Source: Clavelina lepadiformis (lineage: Eukaryota > Chordata > Ascidiacea > Aplousobranchia > Clavelinidae). From it: 64,000 nucleotides of DNA. The notes under the pieces are model-generated. The model worked only from the letters and a program-made list of their open reading frames with translations, had not been told where the DNA came from and did no database searches. The DNA is taken from positions 17,732,001 through 17,796,000 of the forward strand of contig NC_135240.1 in the NCBI RefSeq assembly GCF_947623445.1. Reading direction: 5' to 3'. Positions 47,136 through 58,807 of the stretch are shown one piece after another. The first letter of the stretch is position 1, and every line of letters begins with the position of its first letter. Made by a program: the position numbers and the translations under genes.

Positions 47136-47276
47136 GTACGTTCATCATTTCTCAGATTGCTCTTGTCAAAGTCGAAGTTTTATTGACCTCATATTGATTA
47201 AGCCTGACCAGTTTCACTTGATTAATGTTTTTTTGCAGTTTGCAAAAATATATTATCAGCACACAGTATCGTAGCC

Positions 47277-47349
47277 GCCTCTATAGCTCAGGGGTTAGAG
47301 CACTGGTCTTGTAAACCAGGGGTCGTGAGTTCAATTCTCACTGGAGGCT
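47277..47349 (+). tRNA. tRNA-Thr(TGT), U13
   Basis: Same as U0. Confidence 0.96.
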
Positions 47350-47795
47350 CTTCTACTTACAACGTTACGTTGTGTTGTCAGCTTGAAATGGAATTTTAGC
47401 AAGACACAAAAAACATCAATTTACATGCACAGCATAAAGTCGTCATAATGTTTTCCTCACCATTTTGTGTTTGAAACCAGCGAGAATTTGGCTAACAGTC
47501 GATCGAGGTAATCCATCATAAAACTGAGATGTTATTCATGCAATGCGAGCTAGATGTTCAGAATGTTAACGCACAAGTTGCACTGCACAAGTCTCTCTGA
47601 CATGTGGTTTCAAGTGCCCGACTCATTGCTTATTTTCAATATTCTCCTTGTAGTTGACTCAATGACATTCGAAAGGAAGCTTTCAGCGCAAATATTTTGC
47701 AATAAACTGGTTTCTACTCGCGTTTGGTCACATAATCACAACTTTAAAACATCAATAAATTGAATCTTTCTTCCCCCTGTCGTTCCTCCGTATAG

Positions 47796-48171
47796 TTTGG
47801 GTTATCAGGTTCGTCTAAAGTCTAAAAGAGGTGCAACTGCTATTTTAACCAGTTCACCATACAAGAAGCAGTTGGCTGCAACGAATCGTAGCCAATGCGC
47901 GGTATCTGGCAACAGCAGTAAAACAAGTTCATCGAAAAAGCGTTCTATGAAGAAAGCTAAGGTTTCCAGGTCATCAATGCAGCAGAAGGACACAGTCGAT
48001 GAAAGTGATAACAACGTAGATGCAGAATGCTTTTACTGCAACAAAATGTATTCCAAATCGTCCGAGAATGATGGGTGGATCCAGTGCTCCAAATGCATGC
48101 GATGGGCGCACGAAGCCTGCTCTGGGTGTAATGAAGAAGATGACAACTTTATTTGTGAATTATATTTTTAA
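47796..48171 (+). pseudogene. Transposase terminal-exon relic, U14
   Basis: Majority form. Confidence 0.6.
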
Positions 48172-48281
48172 AAATTGATGGTGAACTGCGATTACTTTCA
48201 TAACTACTTCGATTATCATGACAATTTGTAATGAAATTGATTGTGACGTGGAACAAATTGCCTTGTTTACTCAAAACTTAC

Positions 48282-48501
48282 GGTGGTCTACTTTACCCCA
48301 CACATGTGGGGTAAAGTAGACTATTGGAGGTGCTTTTAAATCAAAAAAAATTTATTTTAAGAATCCAAGCAATCAATAAAAGGGCACTTCAAAAATGATC
48401 GAAATACCTTAGAGTTAACTCTCAAAACAAACAAGTCAAACGTTTTGATGAAATCAGTGAATTGTAACGATTTAAGCCTTAGGTGGTCCGCTTTACCCCA
48501 C
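48282..48501. mobile_element. MITE-like block, U14 (haplotype B)
   Basis: Haplotype B with a private change and one extra base (TTTATTTTAAG) near 48355. Confidence 0.5.
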
Positions 48502-49197
48502 CCTCCCCTACATTAAATCAAGAAGCTACCATCGCAAAACTACATCATAAACCTACCCTGAACTATGGCTTGCAACGAGACCTAGGTTATGACTGCCTAC
48601 AGTCTAAATTTGGACAGATTCCATGTGCTGTAGGCCTACTCAGTTTTCTATAACAACTGCCTAAACTTTACAACAACGTTTTAGCTTAAAATTTTAGGAC
48701 AAATAGGCCTACTCCAAAATACCAAAAATTCAAACCCACACAAAACTTACAACTTAGCCTAGACCTGGAACCAGCTATCGCCAAAACAATAAGAAACTAG
48801 TCCACATCGACGTCATATGCGCATTGGACCGGAAATTTTCTTAATTTTTTTAATATGACGCATTGAGTGCGACACGGTAACAATCGCCGTTGTGACGGCT
48901 CAAAATCGTCTTTCCATTGGGAAGTGATGCCTTAAGGTCCACAGCTGAATCATGGGCGGATATATGAGAGGCCCCTAAAAAGTTTGAAGCTCGGTTTTAA
49001 TTCCAACAGTAATGAAGCGCTTTCGTACAAAGAAATGTCCGTTATACATGAAGCACTTTCACGATTTGATTCCGGGAGGAACCAACGCTTGATATACAGC
49101 TTTGGAAAAATTGAAACGTTCAAAATATTGATTTCCACTTCACGTAAAAGTAGCGCTTTGAAAATGAAAATAATACAAACTTTCTTTACCTCAACCC

Positions 49198-49270
49198 GTT
49201 CTCGTAGTGTAGCGGTTATCACGTTCGCCTAACACGCGAAAGGTCCCCAGTTCGATCCTGGGCGAGAACA
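49198..49270 (+). tRNA. tRNA-Val(AAC), U14
   Basis: Same sequence as the U0 gene. Confidence 0.95.
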
Positions 49271-49363
49271 TGCTTAAAATTTATTTGCGCAATAAAATAT
49301 CAGACTTAATGGAAAGAATTCAAATAAAATTCACTTGCTATTTCTATGTTCTTTCGATGTTTT

Positions 49364-49436
49364 GCTTCGGTGGTGTAAAGGTTATCACGTTCGCCTCACA
49401 CGTGAAAGTTTTCGAGATAGGTCGAAGAAAACGAAA
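49364..49436 (+). pseudogene. tRNA-Val(CAC)-like relic, U14
   Basis: No difference from U0 seen. Confidence 0.7.
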
Positions 49437-49504
49437 GGTTAATCTTTTCAAAAAGTTTATAAACCACAAGTATCGTTTTCAAAGTTTCACGTTCAAGAAT
49501 CTCC

Positions 49505-49511
49505 CGTCCCT

Positions 49512-49572
<61 letters not shown>

Positions 49573-49578
49573 AGAGAC
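49505..49578 (-). tRNA. tRNA-Asn(GTT), U14, discriminator G73
   Basis: Plus-strand base 49505 is C, giving the canonical G73 discriminator. The rest is as in U0. One of two such copies among the 15. Confidence 0.95.
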
Positions 49579-50032
49579 TTATCTATGCTGATTAATCGTC
49601 TTCTTCATTGTAGGATTGGTAATGCAGCAGAAGTAATTCATAAGCCTTATTTGCTTGATTTAAATGATCGAGTTATGTTAAGTTCGAGTTCGCAGCCTTG
49701 GCCAATACTAGGCTCTTTTCTAGGCGAAGCCAAACCTTGAAAAACCAAAATACCTAAATTTTTATTCCAACATCGTGACACTTTCTTTAATAATATTTCA
49801 AACGTGGCAAACATTTTTATCTCGTTGAAATTTTCTAATGTCTCTTTTGTTCAAGGAATATAGCTTGTCGTCAGCAAAATATTGTTGTTTAAAATGTAGC
49901 AAACTGTTATAAAACGTTTTTAACCAATTCATGAATCCATTATATTAATGCACTCATACGACGCCAAAGCACATTAAAGTAGGCATGTATTCAACTGCTC
50001 GAATAAAATCGCCGTTTTAGCGAGGGACTTTC

Positions 50033-50152
50033 GCCTACGACCATACCACGTTGAGTACACCCCATCTCGTCCGATCTGGGAAGTTAAGCAACGTCGGGCC
50101 CGGTTAGTACTTGGATGGGTGACCGCCTGGGAATACCGGGTGTTGTAGGCTT
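50033..50152 (+). rRNA. 5S ribosomal RNA, U14
   Basis: Identical to U0 by eye. Confidence 0.98.
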
Positions 50153-50408
50153 TTCGTTATTTTCTAATTTTCCAACGTTTTTGTCTGTATTTTCATTTTC
50201 CGGATGAGCTTTTCAAAAGTCAAACTATGTTTTAATTTCTAATCAATATCATTTTTGAACATGTTTTATATTAGATATTTTTATTTTGTAAATACTCTAT
50301 ATATATTTATATTGTTTCCAAATTGAAGACAATCGAGACGAAGATCAGAACGAACAAACATAGTTGGACGAGGTGAATGACGCTGACCCCAACAAATCCG
50401 GGATAAGT

Positions 50409-50462
50409 CACTCACTCACTCACTCACTCACTCACTCACTCACTCACTCACTCACTCACTCA
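50409..50462 (+). repeat. (CACT)n microsatellite, 13.5 copies, U14
   Basis: 54 bp uninterrupted tract. Confidence 0.98.
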
Positions 50463-50726
50463 ACGGAGTTGTGGACAATGACAAGGGCCCCCACGACGAG
50501 GTTTTCAACAGGGTCGGAACCAGTGGGGACGCGCAATCACCACCTAAAACGGAAAACATCGCGGAAGATGCTCAACCCACCTAAACCGAGTGCGCGACAT
50601 TACCCTAACCTACCTGCCTAATTTTTTAACTATGGGCTGCGTGACCTACTTTTTAAAATCGCATTTGGTCCAGAAAAGAGTTTATTTTATGTGTTCTCCA
50701 GCGTATCAGTATAATAAATAGGTTAT

Positions 50727-50791
50727 ACGTATCCACTGACCAAAGCGTGATCTGCTACTAGACAGACGCTTTGCCACTAAACCATGGCCCC
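50727..50791 (-). pseudogene. tRNA-Thr(AGT)-like relic, U14
   Basis: No difference from U0 seen. Confidence 0.7.
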
Positions 50792-50932
50792 GTACGTTCA
50801 TCATTTCTCAGATTGCTCTTGTCAAAGTCGAAGTTTTATTGACCTCATATTGATTAAGCCTGACCAGTTTCACTTGATTAATGTTTTTTTGCAGTTTGCA
50901 AAAATATATTATCAGCACACAGTATCGTAGCC

Positions 50933-51005
50933 GCCTCTATAGCTCAGGGGTTAGAGCACTGGTCTTGTAAACCAGGGGTCGTGAGTTCAATTCTCACTGG
51001 AGGCT
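50933..51005 (+). tRNA. tRNA-Thr(TGT), U14
   Basis: Same as U0. Confidence 0.96.
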
Positions 51006-51451
51006 CTTCTACTTACAACGTTACGTTGTGTTGTCAGCTTGAAATGGAATTTTAGCAAGACACAAAAAACATCAATTTACATGCACAGCATAAAGTCGTC
51101 ATAATGTTTTCCTCACCATTTTGTGTTTGAAACCAGCGAGAATTTGGCTAACAGTCGATCGAGGTAATCCATCATAAAACTGAGATGTTATTCATGCAAT
51201 GCGAGCTAGATGTTCAGAATGTTAACGCACAAGTTGCGCTGCACAAGTCTCTCTGACATGTGGTTTCAAGTGCCCGACTCATTGCTTATTTTCAATATTC
51301 TCCTTGTAGTTGACTCAATGACATTCGAAAGGAAGCTTTCAGCGCAAATATTTTGCAATAAACTGGTTTCTACTCGCGTTTGGTCACATAATCACAACTT
51401 TAAAACATCAATAAATTGAATCTTTCTTCCCCCTGTCGTTCCTCCGTATAG

Positions 51452-51827
51452 TTTGGGTTATCAGGTTCGTCTAAAGTCTAAAAGAGGTGCAACTGCTATT
51501 TTAACCAGTTCACCATACAAGAAGCAGTTGGCTGCAACGAATCGTAGCCAATGCGCGGTATCTGGCAACAGCAGTAAAACAAGTTCATCGAAAAAGCGTT
51601 CTATGAAGAAAGCTAAGGTTTCCAGGTCATCAATGCAGCAGAAGGACACAGTCGATGAAAGTGATAACAACGTAGATGCAGAATGCATTTACTGCAACAA
51701 AATGTATTCCAAATCGTCCGAGAATGATGGGTGGATCCAGTGCTCCAAATGCATGCGATGGGCGCACGAAGCCTGCTCTGGGTGTAATGAAGAAGATGAC
51801 AACTTTATTTGTGAATTATATTTTTAA
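51452..51827 (+). pseudogene. Transposase terminal-exon relic, U15
   Basis: Phe-to-Ile change at residue 79, between the first two zinc ligands; the ligands themselves are unchanged. Confidence 0.6.
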
Positions 51828-51937
51828 AAATTGATGGTGAACTGCGATTACTTTCATAACTACTTCGATTATCATGACAATTTGTAATGAAATTGATTGT
51901 GACGTGGAACAAATTGCCTTGTTTACTCAAAACTTAC

Positions 51938-52156
51938 GGTGGTCCACTTTACCCCACACATGTGGGGTAAAGTAGACTATTGGAGGTGCTTTTAAATCAA
52001 AAAAAATTTATGTAAGAAAGCAAGCAATCAATAAAAGGGCACTTCAAAAATGATCGAAATACCTTAGAGTTAACTCTCAAAACAAACAAGTCAAACGTTT
52101 TGATGAAATCAGTGAATTGTAACGATTTAAGCCTTAGGTGGTCCGCTTTACCCCAC
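51938..52156. mobile_element. MITE-like block, U15 (mosaic)
   Basis: A-type left arm, B-type remainder, and a rare variant AAGAAAGC near 52014. Confidence 0.5.
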
Positions 52157-52852
52157 CCTCCCCTACATTAAATCAAGAAGCTACCATCGCAAAACTACAT
52201 CATAAACCTACCCTGAACTATGGCTTGCAACGAGACCTAGGTTATGACTGCCTACAGTCTAAATTTGGACAGATTCCATGTGCTGTAGGCCTACTCAGTT
52301 TTCTATAACAACTGCCTAAACTTTACAACAACGTTTTAGCTTAAAATTTTAGGACAAATAGGCCTACTCCAAAATACCAAAAATTCAAACCCACACAAAA
52401 CTTACAACTTAGCCTAGACCTGGAACCAGCTATCGCCAAAACAATAAGAAACTAGTCCACATCGACGTCATATGCGCATTGGACCGGAAATTTTCTTAAT
52501 TTTTTTAATATGACGCATTGAGTGCGACACGGTAACAATCGCCGTTGTGACGGCTCAAAATCGTCTTTCCATTGGGAAGTGATGCCTTAAGGTCCACAGC
52601 TGAATCATGGGCGGATATATGAGAGGCCCCTAAAAAGTTTGAAGCTCGGCTTTAATTCCAACAGTAATGAAGCGCTTTCGTACAAAGAAATGTCCGTTAT
52701 ACATGAAGCACTTTCACGATTTGATTCCGGGAGGAACCAACGCTTGATATACAGCTTTGGAAAAATTGAAACGTTCAAAATATTGATTTCCACTTCACGT
52801 AAAAGTAGCGCTTTGAAAATGAAAATAATACAAACTTTCTTTACCTCAACCC

Positions 52853-52925
52853 GTTCTCGTAGTGTAGCGGTTATCACGTTCGCCTAACACGCGAAAGGTC
52901 CCCAGTTCGATCCTGGGCGAGAACA
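52853..52925 (+). tRNA. tRNA-Val(AAC), U15
   Basis: Same sequence as the U0 gene. Confidence 0.95.
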
Positions 52926-53018
52926 TGCTTAAAATTTATTTGCGCAATAAAATATCAGACTTAATGGAAAGAATTCAAATAAAATTCACTTGCTATTTCT
53001 ATGTTCTTTCGATGTTTT

Positions 53019-53091
53019 GCTTCGGTGGTGTAAAGGTTATCACGTTCGCCTCACACGTGAAAGTTTTCGAGATAGGTCGAAGAAAACGAAA
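53019..53091 (+). pseudogene. tRNA-Val(CAC)-like relic, U15
   Basis: No difference from U0 seen. Confidence 0.7.
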
Positions 53092-53159
53092 GGTTAATCT
53101 TTTCAAAAAGTTTATAAACCACAAGTATCGTTTTCAAAGTTTCACGTTCAAGAATCTCC

Positions 53160-53166
53160 AGTCCCT

Positions 53167-53227
<61 letters not shown>

Positions 53228-53233
53228 AGAGAC
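53160..53233 (-). tRNA. tRNA-Asn(GTT), U15, discriminator U73
   Basis: Same as U0, although both flanking units U14 and U16 have G73. Confidence 0.94.
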
Positions 53234-53687
53234 TTATCTATGCTGATTAATCGTCTTCTTCATTGTAGGATTGGTAATGCAGCAGAAGTAATTCTTAAGC
53301 CTTATTTGCTTGATTTAAATGATCGAGTTATGTTAAGTTCGAGTTCGCAGCCTTGGCCAATACTAGGCTCTCTTCTAGGCGAAGCCAAACCTTGAAAAAC
53401 CAAAATACCTAAATTTTTATTCCAACATCGTGACACTTTCTTTAATAATATTTCAAACGTGGCAAACATTTTTATCTCGTTGAAATTTTCTAATGTCTCT
53501 TTTGTTCAAGGAATATAGCTTGTCGTCAGCAAAATATTGTTGTTTAAAATGTAGCAAACTGTTATAAAACGTTTTTAACCAATTCATGAATCCATTATAT
53601 TAATGCACTCATACGACGCCAAAGCACATTAAAGTAGGCATGTATTCAACTGCTCGAATAAAATCGCCGTTTTAGCGAGGGACTTTC

Positions 53688-53807
53688 GCCTACGACCATA
53701 CCACGTTGAGTACACCCCATCTCGTCCGATCTGGGAAGTTAAGCAACGTCGGGCCCGGTTAGTACTTGGATGGGTGACCGCCTGGGAATACCGGGTGTTG
53801 TAGGCTT
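53688..53807 (+). rRNA. 5S ribosomal RNA, U15
   Basis: Identical by eye. It lies about 580 bp upstream of the LTR element. Confidence 0.98.
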
Positions 53808-54063
53808 TTCGTTATTTTCTAATTTTCCAACGTTTTTGTCTGCATTTTCATTTTCCGGATGAGCTTTTCAAAAGTCAAACTATGTTTTAATTTCTAATCA
53901 ATATCATTTTTGAACAAGTTTTATATTAGATATTTTTATTTTGTAAATACTCTATATATATTTATATTGTTTCCAAATTGAAGACAATCGAGACGAAGAT
54001 CAGAACGAACAAACATAGTTGGACGAGGTGAATGACGCTGACCCCAACAAATCCGGGATAAGT

Positions 54064-54117
54064 CACTCACTCACTCACTCACTCACTCACTCACTCACTC
54101 ACTCACTCACTCACTCA
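54064..54117 (+). repeat. (CACT)n microsatellite, 13.5 copies, U15
   Basis: 54 bp, the same allele length as U14. Confidence 0.98.
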
Positions 54118-54379
54118 ACGGAGTTGTGGACAATGACAAGGGCCCCCACGACGAGGTTTTCAACAGGGTCGGAACCAGTGGGGACGCGCAATCACCACCT
54201 AAAACGGAAAACATCGCGGAAGATGCTCAACCCACCTAAACCGAGTGCGCGACATTACCCTAACCTACCTGCCTAATTTTTTAACTATGGGCTGCGTGAC
54301 CTACTTTTTAAAATCGCATTTGGTCCAGAAAAGAGTTTATTTTATGTGTTCTCCAGCGTATCAGTATAATAAATAGGTT

Positions 54380-54384
54380 ATACG
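54380..54384. repeat. Target site duplication, left copy (ATACG)
   Basis: Left flank of the LTR element. ATACG occurs once at this point in every unit without the insertion (2659-2663 in U0). Confidence 0.93.
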
Positions 54385-54686
54385 TGTGGTGACATTCCAT
54401 TGTATTAACATTCCTTTGTTAACGCCTTGCCTCACGCCTTAATTGTTTACGCCTTGCCTCACGCCTTAATTGCTTCGCCGCCTTAAATAGAACTGTAGAA
54501 CTTCATTTCAGTAGCAAGCGCAGTGTCGGTGGGTCGGCTGCTTAATAGTATGATTTCACATATATAAATGTTATATAGCTGTCACGTTTCGCCTAACTGA
54601 TTCTATTTGTTTTAGGTCTGTTCAATTCTGTTTTTAATAAAGCCTAAGTTGCTCGGATTTAGTGTTTGAGTTTCAAGGTTATGACA
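54385..54686 (+). repeat. 5' LTR, 302 bp
   Basis: Contains two copies of a 27-bp direct repeat (54418-54444, 54445-54471), a TATATAAA box (54561-54568) and an AATAAA signal (54636-54641). Confidence 0.95.
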
Positions 54687-54715
54687 ATTTATTAAAAACA
54701 GTATAAGACGAACAG

Positions 54716-57700
54716 GTGATGGACAAGCTCTTACTTCGACCGAAAGATCTCACGGTTAGCCCGGATACCGTCGACGCTCCTAAAGTCTTCAAGTATTGGT
54801 TACAGACGGTCGAAGACTACATTGCTACACTGGAAGAGCTACGCCCTACGCAATCGCCCGATATAAACAAAACAAGAGTTGTTCGAAGCTGTCTTTCGCC
54901 CGAAGTTTTCTGCTACGTAGAGGAAGCTGATAGCTACGAGGGTATTGTAACTCTTCTGAAAGAGTTGTACATCCGACCAAGAAATAATGTCTACGCACGA
55001 CATCTACTGGTCAGTCGGCAGCAAAACCACGGGGAAAATGTCCTGGAGTACCTTCGTGCCCTTAAGATACTTGCTAAGGATTGTACTTTTGAAGCAGTCA
55101 CAGCGAGTAAGTACCGCAACGAACTTATACGGGACGCTTTCATTAATGGGGTGAGTTCTTCGCTCGTACGTCAACGCCTGTTGGAGATAGATGATATCAA
55201 CCTACAGCGAGCAGCCGATTTAGCCGATAACTTAGAGAGAGCTCAATTGCAATCGAGCTCAATGGGCTCTGTCAGTACCGGCCCTCGCCTGGTGGCTTCG
55301 GCCCAACCAACGTTGCCCGCTTTGCCACCGAGAGAAAGCACACTACAAACTGGAGGATCACTAGCTGTCGCTCCGAAAGTACGTGAATTGAGGACTCAAA
55401 AAACTTGCTTCTACTGTGGCGGTGCGCTACATAGTCGTAATTATTGTCCCGCCCGTGATCGAGAATGTCGCAATTGCGGAAAAAGAGGCCATTTCTCAAA
55501 TGTCTGCCGCAGTAATCGCTCTTTTCTACAAACTGCTAAGCAATCCAAGGGATCAAGTGAACTATCAGAACGGTATTCTGCCATCGCCGCTAAAACATCT
55601 GGGACCTCATTTCTGGCAGGTGCTTCCGGCTGCCTCCAGCGTACAGTCGTCAACGCTGTCATTGAAGGCCGACTCGTTAAAGCCTTGTTAGACTCCGGCG
55701 CTTCAGAAAATTTTATCGCTAGCTCTTTAGCTGAAAACATCAATTTAAAACCGGAAGGAAAAGTGAGTGATATAACCTTGGCTTCCACTGAACTGCAGTT
55801 GGAAACACAAGGTCATGTTAAAACAGCCATTCAACTGCTCGGCCGGAGCTACTCTAACGTTGTGCTGGACGTAATGCATAACTCTTGTGCCGATATCATC
55901 TTGGGGCAAAAATTTCTACAAAGACATGAGGCTGTTACTTTCGAATTTGGTGGAGCTGAAAATCCTCTTGTGGTGTCCGCTGCTTCGGAAAAGGTTTTCG
56001 CGGTAGCGGCAGCCGATGTTGACCCACCCAACTTGTTCGAATTTATGCAAAAGGATTACTACCCTGTCGCTTCTCGCACTCGTTCCTACTCAAGGGAAGA
56101 CTCCGCCTTCATAAAAGCCGAAATTAAAAGATTAATTTCCGAAAACATCGTTGAGCCGTCGAAATCGCCTTGGAGAGCTCAATTACTAGTGGTGCGAAAT
56201 CGAGAAAAATGTCGTTTGGTGGTCGACTACTCGCAAACTGTCAATCGCTTCACTTTGCTCGATGCTTACCCGCTTCCACGCATCGAGGACATTGTCAACA
56301 AGGTTGGAAAGGACAGATACTATAGCTCACTCGATCTACGGTCGGCCTACCACCAGGTACCGATTCGAGCGGAGGAACGCCCATTCACTGCGTTTGAAGC
56401 TATGGGTCGCCTGTATCAATACAAAAGACTTCCCTTTGGTGTTACAAACGGTGTGGCCGCCTTTCAAAGAGTGATTGACGATTTCAACCGACGTCATAAG
56501 CTAAAAAAGGTATTTGCATATTTGGACGACGTAACAGTTACTGGCGCGACGATAGAAGAACATGATCAAAATTTAGAAGCTTTGCTAAATGCCGCGAAGC
56601 TTACTGGATTAACTTTCAACGAAGAGAAGTCAAAAATGCGTCAGCAAACCATAAACCTGCTTGGGTACCAGATATCCCACAATCAAGTGAAGCCGGACCC
56701 CGAAAGACTCCGCCCGCTACTTGACATGCCTCCACCGAAATCCCCCCGGGAACTTAAAAGAATTTGTGGCATGTTTGCATACTATTCCAAATGGATCGAG
56801 ATTTTTTCCGGAAAAGCTGGCCCCCTTTTTAAAGCTACCGATTTCCCTTTGAACGCTAAGGCGTCAAATGCTTTTGCCGAGTTAAAACAAGAAATTGTTA
56901 AAGCTAGTCTCAGTAGTATCTCTGAAGATATGCCGTTCGAGGTTGAGTGCGATGCATCCGACTACGCCGTTGCAGCCACTTTGTCACAAGGAGGGCGCCC
57001 AGTGGCGTTTATGTCTCGGACGCTCAGTAAATGTGAACGACGTTACCCTTCTATTGAGAAAGAAGCTACTGCTATCATAGAAGCGGTCCGTAAATGGGCC
57101 CATTACCTAAAAGGGAGAACGTTTACATTGGTAACGGACCAACGATCGGTTTCCTTTATGTTCAGTAAAACCAACAAAGGAAAAATCAAAAACAACAAAA
57201 TACTGATGTGGCGTCTAGAACTGAGTCCTTTTCACTATGAAATTCGCCACAGGCCAGGGAAGGAAAATGTTGTCCCCCACGCCCTTTCAAGAGTTTGTGC
57301 CACAGTGGATTGCCTAAAAGACTTGTCATCGCTTCATGATTCCCTCGGACATCCAGGCTACGCTCGACTCTATCATTTCATCCGTGTTCGAAACTTTCCG
57401 TACACGAGCGAGGAAGCAAGAACCGCTTGTAAGTCCTGTCGTGTTTGCGCCGAGGTTAAACCCCGCTTTTTTAAAAGACCGCCTGAGACACTCATCAAAG
57501 CTACTCACCCGTGGGAACGTTTGAGTATGGACTTCAAAGGACCTGTTAAAGGAACGAAGCCATATCTATTAGTAATTCTTGACGAATATAGTCGTTATCC
57601 TTTTGTTTATCCTTGCAAGAATATGTCTTCAGACACAGTTATCGATTGTCTCTCCGACCTCTTCTGCTTGTTTGGTTTTCCGGCATACATACATAGTGAT

Positions 57701-58192
57701 CGAGGATCCAGCTTCATGAGTCGGGAACTCAAAGATTTCTTAATGGCTCGAGGAATTGCGACAAGTTATTCTACTCCGTATCATCCGCAAGGGAATTCGC
57801 AATGCGAAAGAGCAAATCAAACGATTTGGAGAACTATAAAACTCCTCTTGTCCTCCTACAAAACCTCAGAAGAACATTGGGAACGTGTTCTCCCTCAAGC
57901 TCTACACGGAATTAGGTCGTTGTTGTGTACGGCCACTAACGAAACCCCACATGAAAGAATGTTTCCTTTTCCAAGACGGGCGACTCTAGGAAGCTCGATG
58001 CCTACGTGGTTGCTGAATCAACGAACCGTGCTGCTGCGTCGATTTGTGCGAAACAAAGGCGATCCAGTCTGCGATCCTGTCGAATTAATGATGGTGAACC
58101 CCACCTTCGCACGAGTTAAATATCCAAATGGAAGGGAGAGTACGGTGTCGACTTCCGACCTTTGCATCTTGCCCACAAGCAAACCCGGCTGA
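54716..58192 (+). CDS. Gag-Pol polyprotein of the Ty3/gypsy element (fossil virus-like element)
   Basis: One frame of 1158 codons. Approximate parts: Gag-like N-terminus 1-225; two CCHC zinc knuckles 231-266; aspartic protease with DSGAS at 326-330; reverse transcriptase with YLDD at 602-605; RNase H from about 740 (D746 in CDASD); integrase with an HHCC finger from H874 and a catalytic triad D939, D995, E1031 in D,D35E spacing. Gag and Pol share one frame and there is no separate env. The element's ATG lies 29 bp after the 5' LTR. Family assignment rests on recognised motifs. Confidence 0.93.
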   Translation: MMDKLLLRPKDLTVSPDTVDAPKVFKYWLQTVEDYIATLEELRPTQSPDINKTRVVRSCLSPEVFCYVEEADSYEGIVTLLKELYIRPRNNVYARHLLVSRQQNHGENVLEYLRALKILAKDCTFEAVTASKYRNELIRDAFINGVSSSLVRQRLLEIDDINLQRAADLADNLERAQLQSSSMGSVSTGPRLVASAQPTLPALPPRESTLQTGGSLAVAPKVRELRTQKTCFYCGGALHSRNYCPARDRECRNCGKRGHFSNVCRSNRSFLQTAKQSKGSSELSERYSAIAAKTSGTSFLAGASGCLQRTVVNAVIEGRLVKALLDSGASENFIASSLAENINLKPEGKVSDITLASTELQLETQGHVKTAIQLLGRSYSNVVLDVMHNSCADIILGQKFLQRHEAVTFEFGGAENPLVVSAASEKVFAVAAADVDPPNLFEFMQKDYYPVASRTRSYSREDSAFIKAEIKRLISENIVEPSKSPWRAQLLVVRNREKCRLVVDYSQTVNRFTLLDAYPLPRIEDIVNKVGKDRYYSSLDLRSAYHQVPIRAEERPFTAFEAMGRLYQYKRLPFGVTNGVAAFQRVIDDFNRRHKLKKVFAYLDDVTVTGATIEEHDQNLEALLNAAKLTGLTFNEEKSKMRQQTINLLGYQISHNQVKPDPERLRPLLDMPPPKSPRELKRICGMFAYYSKWIEIFSGKAGPLFKATDFPLNAKASNAFAELKQEIVKASLSSISEDMPFEVECDASDYAVAATLSQGGRPVAFMSRTLSKCERRYPSIEKEATAIIEAVRKWAHYLKGRTFTLVTDQRSVSFMFSKTNKGKIKNNKILMWRLELSPFHYEIRHRPGKENVVPHALSRVCATVDCLKDLSSLHDSLGHPGYARLYHFIRVRNFPYTSEEARTACKSCRVCAEVKPRFFKRPPETLIKATHPWERLSMDFKGPVKGTKPYLLVILDEYSRYPFVYPCKNMSSDTVIDCLSDLFCLFGFPAYIHSDRGSSFMSRELKDFLMARGIATSYSTPYHPQGNSQCERANQTIWRTIKLLLSSYKTSEEHWERVLPQALHGIRSLLCTATNETPHERMFPFPRRATLGSSMPTWLLNQRTVLLRRFVRNKGDPVCDPVELMMVNPTFARVKYPNGRESTVSTSDLCILPTSKPG

Positions 58193-58469
58193 CGATGACA
58201 TTGAGGAAGCCACAGCATCGGATGTCACTCCACCGTTACGTCAACCGGAATTACGTTTGCCTACAGGCACTGGTGACGGTGTGCGGACAGAAACTGACAT
58301 TCGAAACGATGGAGACCAGGAAACGTCTTCCATGGAGACTGATTCACAAACCCCGCGGCGCTCCACGAGAGAGAGAGAAGACCTCCACAAAGATATGGCG
58401 AATGGACCTTGTAGTTTTTTCAAACATTGTAATTACTTATTATAATTAATACTTAATAATTATTTAACC

Positions 58470-58478
58470 GGGGGTGAA
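58470..58478 (+). other. Polypurine tract of the LTR element
   Basis: GGGGGTGAA directly abuts the 3' LTR, the usual place for plus-strand priming. A single T interrupts the purines. Confidence 0.7.
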
Positions 58479-58807
58479 TGTGGTGACATTCCATTGTATT
58501 AACATTCCTTTGTTTACGCCTTGCCTCACGCCTTAATTGTTTACGCCTTGCCTCACGCCTTAATTGTTTACACCTTGCCTCACGCCTTAATTGCTTCGCC
58601 GCCTTAAATAGAACTGTAGAACTTCATTTCAGTAGCAAGCGCAGTGTCGGTGGGTCGGCTGCTTAATAGTATGAGTTCACATATATAAATGTTATATAGC
58701 TGTCACGTTTCGCCTAACTGATTCTATTTGTTTTAGGTCTGTTCAATTCTGTTTTTAATAAAGCCTAAGTTGCTCGGATTTAGTGTTTGAGTTTCAAGGT
58801 TATGACA
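58479..58807 (+). repeat. 3' LTR, 329 bp
   Basis: Same as the 5' LTR except for three instead of two copies of the 27-bp repeat (58512-58538, 58539-58565, 58566-58592) and two single-base differences. The 27-bp length difference is exactly one repeat. Confidence 0.95.

Larger units (their letters stand above)
44158..47795 (+). repeat. Repeat unit U13, 3638 bp
   Basis: Complete unit whose backbone is one base short: an A run near 44755 has lost one base. Mosaic haplotype. Confidence 0.97.
47796..51451 (+). repeat. Repeat unit U14, 3656 bp
   Basis: Complete unit, haplotype B, with one extra base near 48355. It carries the tRNA-Asn version with the canonical discriminator. Confidence 0.97.
54385..58807 (+). 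mobile_element. Ty3/gypsy LTR retrotransposon inserted in U15
   Basis: 4423-bp element, same orientation as the array: 5' LTR, one long gag-pol frame, polypurine tract, 3' LTR, flanked by a 5-bp duplication. The LTRs start TGTGG and end GACA. Domain order protease, RT, RNase H, integrase places it in Ty3/gypsy (Metaviridae); the lineage within the family is not resolved, and no env-like gene is seen. It looks whole. Excluding one extra 27-bp repeat, the LTRs differ at two bases in about 300, so the insertion is young. Only one copy in the window. No primer binding site was recognised after the 5' LTR. Confidence 0.96.
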
